Below are positions 58,244-64,000 of a DNA stretch of 64,000 nucleotides, piece by piece (the first letter of the stretch is position 1; each line of letters begins with the position of its first letter). This DNA is from Zygnema circumcarinatum (lineage: Eukaryota > Streptophyta > Zygnematophyceae > Zygnematales > Zygnemataceae). The DNA is taken from the NCBI GenBank assembly GCA_037447605.1, contig CM074817.1, positions 599,542 to 663,541 of the forward strand, written 5' to 3'. A program made the translations under genes and the position numbers. The notes under the pieces are model-generated. The model saw nothing but the letters and a program-made list of their open reading frames with translations, was not told the origin of the DNA and made no database searches.

Positions 58244-59235
58244 CCCTTATTTTATCTTTTGTTTTCTATGTTGAAAGGGAGCTTAACCAGCCCTTAGCAG
58301 AAATCCTGGACCCGGTCCTGGTTGTTAGGGCCTATCAATCATTTGGGACCGATTTTGTCCATAGTTGATGGTTTTGCCTCAGTGGACTTACAGCCAATTC
58401 AGTTCACCACCGATAGAATGCGGGCACAACGCAGCGATCATGGGCGCGGCACAGCACTGCACTGCAGTGCGCGCGTGCAGGATGGCGCCGGCACGAAAGG
58501 TTCCGAATGGTGGCACAGTTTCAGCCGGTATTTCAGTGGTTTCTTCATTTTGCTCCGAATATCTTGCATTTTTCAGTCGTTTCATTTTTTATTTCACCCT
58601 GTAATCCAAGAAAACAATTGTAGAAAATGGATATGTCAATCCAACAAAACAACAACAAAAAAAAAAACAAAAAAACAACAAATACAAAAAAAATGTTGAA
58701 AATTGAATCGTTTAATTTTGTCTCGTCACGGGGCACGGCGTAGAGGGAGTGCACGTGCCCCAGGGCACAGGTCTTGAGGGTGCCGTGCCCCCAGCCATGA
58801 TCGGGATCCTCGCAGCTGCGGCGGCTTGAGCTTGAGCCTGAGCTTGACTGCGCGGTCGGTCGGGCCCTCGCAAGTTGCACGCGACGCCAGTGAGCGAGGC
58901 AGGCGCTGCGGCTCCGCTGCAACTTGCGGTGTTGAGTCGGCGCATGACCGGACGGACGGTGACGGGCACGCGCGCGAGCATGTCGCAGATTGCCCGATCG
59001 ATGGACGGATGGATGGATTTGTTGGACATCCACCCATGGATCTCTCTCTAGCCGTGTCTCCTCCACCTGACTCTCCAGTCCCAGACATCTCAGACATGAG
59101 ACAGGCTTAACAGATTGGAAAAAAGCCCCACCGGCCCAAAACTCTTGTTTTCAATAAATAAGTACAAGACATGTACAGCAGTGCCACTCTACTAGCTCCT
59201 GCCTGCACTAATCCGCATATATTCCCATGAACAGC
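58244..59235. other. Gene-free spacer
   Basis: AT-rich at first (A-run at 58650-58690), then GC-rich with scattered short repeats. Frames of up to 173 codons on the minus strand show no recognisable domain or splice context. I see nothing further. Confidence 0.4.
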
Positions 59236-59301
59236 TTCACTGCTATAGCTCCGTATTATACACTTTGACGGCGGCGGCTGCGGCCGCGGTGNNNNNNNNN
59301 N

Positions 59302-59346
<45 letters not shown>

Positions 59347-59685
59347 ATTCAGTATTAATACTGTATTATACACTGTATAATACCTTAACGCAACTGTTAA
59401 CAGCCGTACAATCGGAACATAGATACGTACGGAAATTATGTACGGAAAGGGTGTACCAACATGTACGGACCAAATCACACGTGTTGAGTGTTTGGCAAGT
59501 GACGTGACTTGGCAAGTGCTGGAATTTCAATATTATAATCAATCTTTGTTCAATTAAGCACGAAAATAAAAAAAATACGTTAAATACATTAAAAATACAC
59601 TGTATTTTTAAATGTTGTATAATACGCATGTATTATACAGTGTATTAATACACGCGTTTGATACATACGGAGCTATATTCACTGC
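59236..59685. mobile_element. hAT-like non-autonomous element with 8-bp target-site duplication
   Basis: An exact 8-bp direct repeat TTCACTGC flanks the element (59236-59243 and 59678-59685). Immediately inside are 13-bp perfect terminal inverted repeats, TATAGCTCCGTAT (59244-59256) and its complement (59665-59677). Sub-terminal blocks of GTATTATACACTG type are also inverted. 8-bp duplications are typical of hAT transposons (established). The interior is AT-rich, holds an assembly gap and poly-G run, and has no transposase frame. Confidence 0.75.
59292..59345. other. Assembly gap (10 N) followed by a poly-G run
   Basis: Ten N at 59292-59301 are followed by about 44 consecutive G, preceded by GCGGCGGCTGCGGCCGCGG. 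The N count is probably a placeholder and the true length is unknown. Confidence 0.95.
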
Positions 59686-61400
59686 CTACAGCTAACCAGC
59701 AAGCTCTCTAAATGTTGCTAGATCGATTAAAGGATTCAAGCCCTCTAAATGTGCTTGTGCTTATGCGGCACAATTCCTGTACATCGGTACTGTCCGTGCA
59801 ACCCGTACACCAAGTACCAATACTGTAGTACGGTGCTGTACGGTATATGGGGTTCCGTACAATCGCCTCTCTGACATCTGCAAGGCACATCTTGATGATG
59901 TATGGGTACATCAAGGTGTTGGTACTTACTTCCTAGCATGAATGTTGTCCGGGAGGTATTGGGACAATGTCCATGCATGAATGGTCATGTTTGGTCTAGG
60001 ACCGAACATGGGGGGATGCCCGTATTGTTAGGGGCACGGTACGGCAGGTCTATGGAAGGTCTAGGGTCGTAGGTTTGCGGCTTGGGCTTAGACCGTACCA
60101 AAGGGGGTGCGCGGAATGGCGTCTGAACGGAGTGCGACCGTACGGACGGCGCGTGGCTGTACGGACGACGCAGAAACGTATGGACGCGGAGATCTTTGGA
60201 GCGAGAGGCGGATCTGCGCGAAGCGACATGATTGGTCAGTCTTCGTACGTGACGTGACGCATGGTTCGGCAATATCGCTGGAGGGATTGGAGATTTCGGC
60301 AGCGAGGATGCGCCACGTGAACCCTAAGTGCGGTCCGCTGCTCTGACGAGGTCAACTGAGAGGGGGATCGAGTCAGCACTTAAGGGGGCCGCGGACATGT
60401 ACGGCTGAACGGCGGACGTGTACGGCCGGGCGGCTGAACAGTAAAGACGACCTTGTGTAGGTCGGTGCTGGCGTAGGTTTACGAGAGGCCGTGAAGCTGG
60501 CTGTTGAACGGCCTGCTGGACTGCATGCACTCGCTAGTGTGCCATTGACGTAACATTGGGTGGTCACGTCACGCCGGCCGCATTTGTTGAGAGGTAGGCA
60601 AGCTTGGCTCTCTTACTCTATCTGAATGTTATGCTGCTCGACCTCTGTTGTTTAGGAAGAGTAGGCAAAGGCTGAGGCCTAGAGGAGTCCGGCCTTGTGA
60701 ATGAAGGTCGTGAAGAAACTAGCTCTCATCATGCTAAGCTTTAGTAAAGAAGTTAGGTGATGTGTCCCTCATGTGTTGAGGTAAAGGAGTTCGTAGAACA
60801 ACTAATGCTTGTATACTGAAGCTGGGGTGTAAGCTATTCATCAGAGGATAGGATAGCGCTCATGTGAGGAGGAGAATCTAGCATAAGGGCTTTATGTAGA
60901 TTTCCTAAGGAGCTTGTATTACACTCATGAAAATTAAAAAGATTTAGGGCCGTGGGCTTTCTCATTACTACTGTCATTTGACATGTGGATTCCTTGTGTT
61001 AGACTGGCGTGGTGGATGAGTGGAGGCGACCATTGTATGGGCAAGCAGACGGCCAACTTGCAGAAGGGGTGTACCATACGCACTTGTTTGGGAGAACCAC
61101 TTGCGATTGGCCAACATAGCAAAATGATGCACTTCTCGCGTGCCAATAAAGACAAACAACTCATTTTTTTATATCATCCCAGCATTGGAGGGAACACATG
61201 AGTTCCAAAAAAAAAACACCTGATATTTAAAACACCAGCCAGTTCTTACAGAAATGAAAAATTCCAAAACCATACATCAGTAATGCAAAACTAAATACGA
61301 CACCAATGTCGAGGAACACGACAACAACTTACAGCCTGATGAATTACGAAAAGCAACGACAATTTCAATGTAGCAGACAGCTGTACTCAGTGGCGAACTC
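59686..61400. other. Gene-free region upstream of the poly-CAP 3' end
   Basis: Contains several GTAC-core sites (CCGTACGG at 60138-60145; TGTACGG at about 59828 and 60158), rich in palindromic GTAC but with no recognisable exon. From about 61083 it matches the 3' flank of CAP gene 2 (51587 onward), so it is 3' UTR-like sequence of the poly-CAP gene. Confidence 0.45.
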
Positions 61401-64000
61401 TCAGTACGGGTACTCTCCAAGGTAGTTTCCGGGAGGGTCGTAGTTGCAGGCCCACACGGTCGAGCCGGAACTGCAAGTCCCCTTTGCACAGCCAACGCGT
61501 GTGGTGTCCCTCCAGACCACCTGCAACCGCCCAGGGGACCCTTAAGCCTCAAACTTGACAGCCACTTGACGAAGTAGTTTGGGAAGTTTCAGGAGGCTTG
61601 GCAGTTTCAGGGTTCGGGGTTCAGTTCGAAGCGCGTCACCTGCGTGTAGTGGCCGCAGTCGCCCCAGTTGCCCGTGCTGCAGCCGTCGGGAAAGATGGCA
61701 AGTGAGTAGTACCGCCGCTCTCCGACCCACGCGTTCACCGCCTGCGTGCACGTGGAGCCGCCGCTGCTGGCGAAGAGGTTCTGGCCGTAAGGGTTGTTCG
61801 GCGTGTGGTAAAATCCGCTGAAGCACTTCCCTTGGCTTACAAGGAAGTCCACCCACTGTTGCGCCGATGCAGCCACTGATCACATCAAAGAAAGCCCAAG
61901 GGATCAGGTCAGGGCTTGCCGCAACAAGCAGCAGCAGATCATGCCATGCCATGTGCAGGCGATCATGCCGCAATGTCATACCATCCATGGCCATACAATC
62001 CATGATCATACAATGTCAAGCAAACCAGAGTCAGCACGACGAAACCAGCGGCCTGGGCAGGCAGTTGTACCAGTGTCGTCCCAAGCAATCGGACCCACTC
62101 CCACCAAGGCGCGCGCCGCGTTTTGGCCGTCAAGACAGTCTGCGTGGGAGCCTGCATCCACCATTGCACGCACACAGCGACAATAGCACATTTCAGGCTG
62201 GCTACTGAACAAGACTGGAAATTGCAACAACCCAGTAAAACCCTCGACGGTTGAAGCCCTGAACATCTCACGGAATATGTTTTAAGAAGGGTGGTGCAAG
62301 AGAAACTCAAAATGACAGAACGACAAGGCAACATACAGCTAGACTCTTGTAGAGCCTGTAGTGAGGGACACGTGCAGACGTGGTTGTCTTGTAAGGGGAG
62401 GATGACTAAACAGAAAACTAACTCATTACTTACCAGCAAGAGGTGCTGGCGGTGAGGGGCTGGGTGGTGGTGGGAGTTTGGATGGTGGTGGTGAAAGTCC
62501 AGGCGGTGAGAGGATCAGTGGTGGTGGTGAAGGGCTTGGTGGGTACGGGTACTGTCCGAGGTAGTTTCCGGGAGGGTCGTAGTTGCAGGCCCACACGGTC
62601 GAGCCGGAACTGCAAGTCCCCTTTGCACAGCCAACGCGTGTGGTGTCCCTCCAGACCACCTGCAACCGCCCAGGGGACCCTTAAGCCTCAAACTTGACAG
62701 CCACTTGACGAAGTAGTTTGGGAAGTTTCAGGAGGCTTGGCAGTTTCAGGGTTCGGGGTTCAGTTCGAAGCGCGTCACCTGCGTGTAGTGGCCGCAGTCG
62801 CCCCAGTTGCCCGTGCTGCAGCCGTCGGGAAAGATGGCAAGCGAGTAGTACCGCCGCTCTCCGACCCACGCGTTCACCGCCTGCGTGCACGTGGAGCCGC
62901 CGCTGCTGGCGAAGAGGTTCTGGCCGTAAGGGTTGTTCGGCGTGTGGTAAAATCCGCTGAAGCACTTCCCTTGGCTTACAAGGAAGTCCACCCACTGTTG
63001 CGCCGATGCAGCCACTGATCACATCAAAGAAAGCCCAAGGGATCAGGTCAGGGCTTGCCGCAACAAGCAGCAGCAGATCATGCCATGCCATGTGCAGGCG
63101 ATCATGCCGCAATGTCATACCATCCATGGCCATACAATCCATGATCATACAATGTCAAGCAAACCAGAGTCAGCACGACGAAACCAGCGGCCTGGGCAGG
63201 CAGTTGTACCAGTGTCGTCCCAAGCAATCGGACCCACTCCCACCAAGGCGCGCGCCGCGTTTTGGCCGTCAAGACAGTCTGCGTGGGAGCCTGCATCCAC
63301 CATTGCACGCACACAGCGACAATAGCACATTTCAGGCTGGCTACTGAACAAGACTGGAAATTGCAACAACCCAGTAAAACCCTCGACGGTTGAAGCCCTG
63401 AACATCTCACGGAATATGTTTTAAGAAGGGTGGTGCAAGAGAAACTCAAAATGACAGAACGACAAGGCAACATACAGCTAGACTCTTGTAGAGCCTGTAG
63501 TGAGGGACACGTGCAGACGTGGTTGTCTTGTAAGGGGAGGATGACTAAACAGAAAACTAACTCATTACTTACCAGCAAGAGGTGCTGGCGGTGAGGGGCT
63601 GGGTGGTGGTGGGAGTTTGGATGGTGGTGGTGAAAGTCCAGGCGGTGAGAGGATCAGTGGTGGTGGTGAAGGGCTTGGTGGGTACGGGTACTGTCCGAGG
63701 TAGTTTCCGGGAGGGTCGTAGTTGCAGGCCCACACGGTCGAGCCGGAACTGCAAGTCCCCTTTGCACAGCCAACGCGTGTGGTGTCCCTCCAGACCACCT
63801 GCAACCGCCCAGGGGACCCTTAAGCCTCAAGCTTGACAGCCACTTGAAGAAGTAGTTAGGGAAGTTTCAGGAGGCTTGGCAGGTTCAGGGTTCGGGGTTC
63901 AGTTCGAAGCACGTCACCTGCGTGTAGTGGCCGCAGTCGCCCCAGTTGCCCGTGCTGCAGCCGTCGGGAAAGATGGCAAGCGAGTAGTACCGCCGCTCTC
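61401..64000 (-). CDS. Poly-CAP (multi-PR-1-domain) protein gene, 5' part outside the window
   Basis: Predicted exons in transcription order: 64000-63918 (partial), 63798-63573, 63290-63210, 63014-62779, 62659-62434, 62151-62071, 61875-61640, 61520-61401. Three CAP modules are visible, the first truncated by the window edge. Each inner module is coded by exons of 236, 226 and 81 nt (543 nt, 181 codons, in frame). In the inner copies the last CAP exon does not stop after NYLGQYPY but runs on into [36 protein letters not shown] and splices into the next CAP domain ([17 protein letters not shown]). Only the final copy ends NYLGEYPY-stop. All CAP hallmarks are kept in each copy ([20 protein letters not shown]). 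The gene is therefore a proline-linked CAP chain; upstream domains, if any, lie beyond 64000. Confidence 0.82.
61401..64000. repeat. 1,139-bp tandem duplication of the CAP module
   Basis: Landmarks recur at exactly 1,139 bp: exon boundaries 61640/62779/63918, 62071/63210, 62434/63573. Copies differ at only a few bases (for example AGTGAG at 61701 against AGCGAG at 62840, and several changes near 63830-63912), introns included, so the duplication is recent or homogenised. The array runs off the window. Confidence 0.95.

Noticed and set aside
61401-64000. The tandem CAP units as a pure assembly duplication
   Set aside because: The copies differ by scattered substitutions, and inner and final copies differ in a functional way (read-through versus stop), so a real duplication is more likely; still worth a long-read check.
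1-64000. CRISPR arrays, operons and bacterial ribosome-binding sites
   Set aside because: The window is eukaryotic; the regular repeats found are satellites, microsatellites and module duplications.

Overview
The window is nuclear DNA of a streptophyte, most likely a charophyte green alga; a zygnematophyte such as Closterium would fit, but that placement is inference. Evidence: many short exons with GT-AG (occasionally GC-AG) introns, a TGA-type bZIP factor with a DOG1 domain, a plant-type GT37 fucosyltransferase, a VPS38/UVRAG subunit, secreted PR-1/CAP proteins with SPPPP-type hydroxyproline-rich-like linkers, and AAACCCTAA telo-box motifs. Gene models were assembled by hand from splice signals, reading-frame phase and family similarity. 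Where exon phases close perfectly I give exact exons; no transcript data were available.

Layout. 1-1.7 kb: GC-rich DNA with a 70/60-bp telo-box tandem array. 1.7-9.0 kb (+): HGSNAT-like acyltransferase 1, with a long N-terminal extension and an altered catalytic motif. 9.5-11.6 kb (-): DUF218 protein, divergent from 12.1-16.0 kb (+): VPS38/UVRAG. 16.3-16.7 kb: CT-rich low-complexity block. 17.9-21.4 kb (+): F-box/LRR protein with a hydrophobic C-terminal segment. 24.1-28.5 kb (+): TGA-type bZIP. 29.9-32.1 kb (-): secreted, probably GPI-anchored protein with two CHRD-like domains, divergent from 32.7-38.5 kb (+): HGSNAT-like acyltransferase 2, whose exon structure matches copy 1. 39.6-45.2 kb (-): GT37 fucosyltransferase with a TIR element in an intron.

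46.4-64 kb (-) holds three related secreted-protein genes. Two (46.4-50.9 and 51.9-56.3 kb) encode a signal peptide, then two rounds of a beta-gamma-crystallin-like Greek-key domain, a ten-cysteine module and a proline-rich linker, then a C-terminal CAP (PR-1) domain. The third (61.4 kb to beyond the window end) is a poly-CAP gene: a 1,139-bp genomic unit carrying three exons (181 codons in frame) is repeated nearly identically, so that CAP domains are strung together by proline-rich linkers. The 56.3-61.4 kb gap holds mobile-element debris: a 0.7-kb near-perfect foldback hairpin and a hAT-like non-autonomous element with an 8-bp target-site duplication and an assembly gap inside.

Themes: the CAP proteins, the CHRD protein and (through Golgi glycan synthesis) the fucosyltransferase all point to the cell wall or extracellular matrix. 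VPS38 and HGSNAT are endosome/lysosome-vacuole functions. The palindrome CCGTACGG (GTAC core) recurs in the 5' flanks of most genes and is the main shared regulatory candidate.
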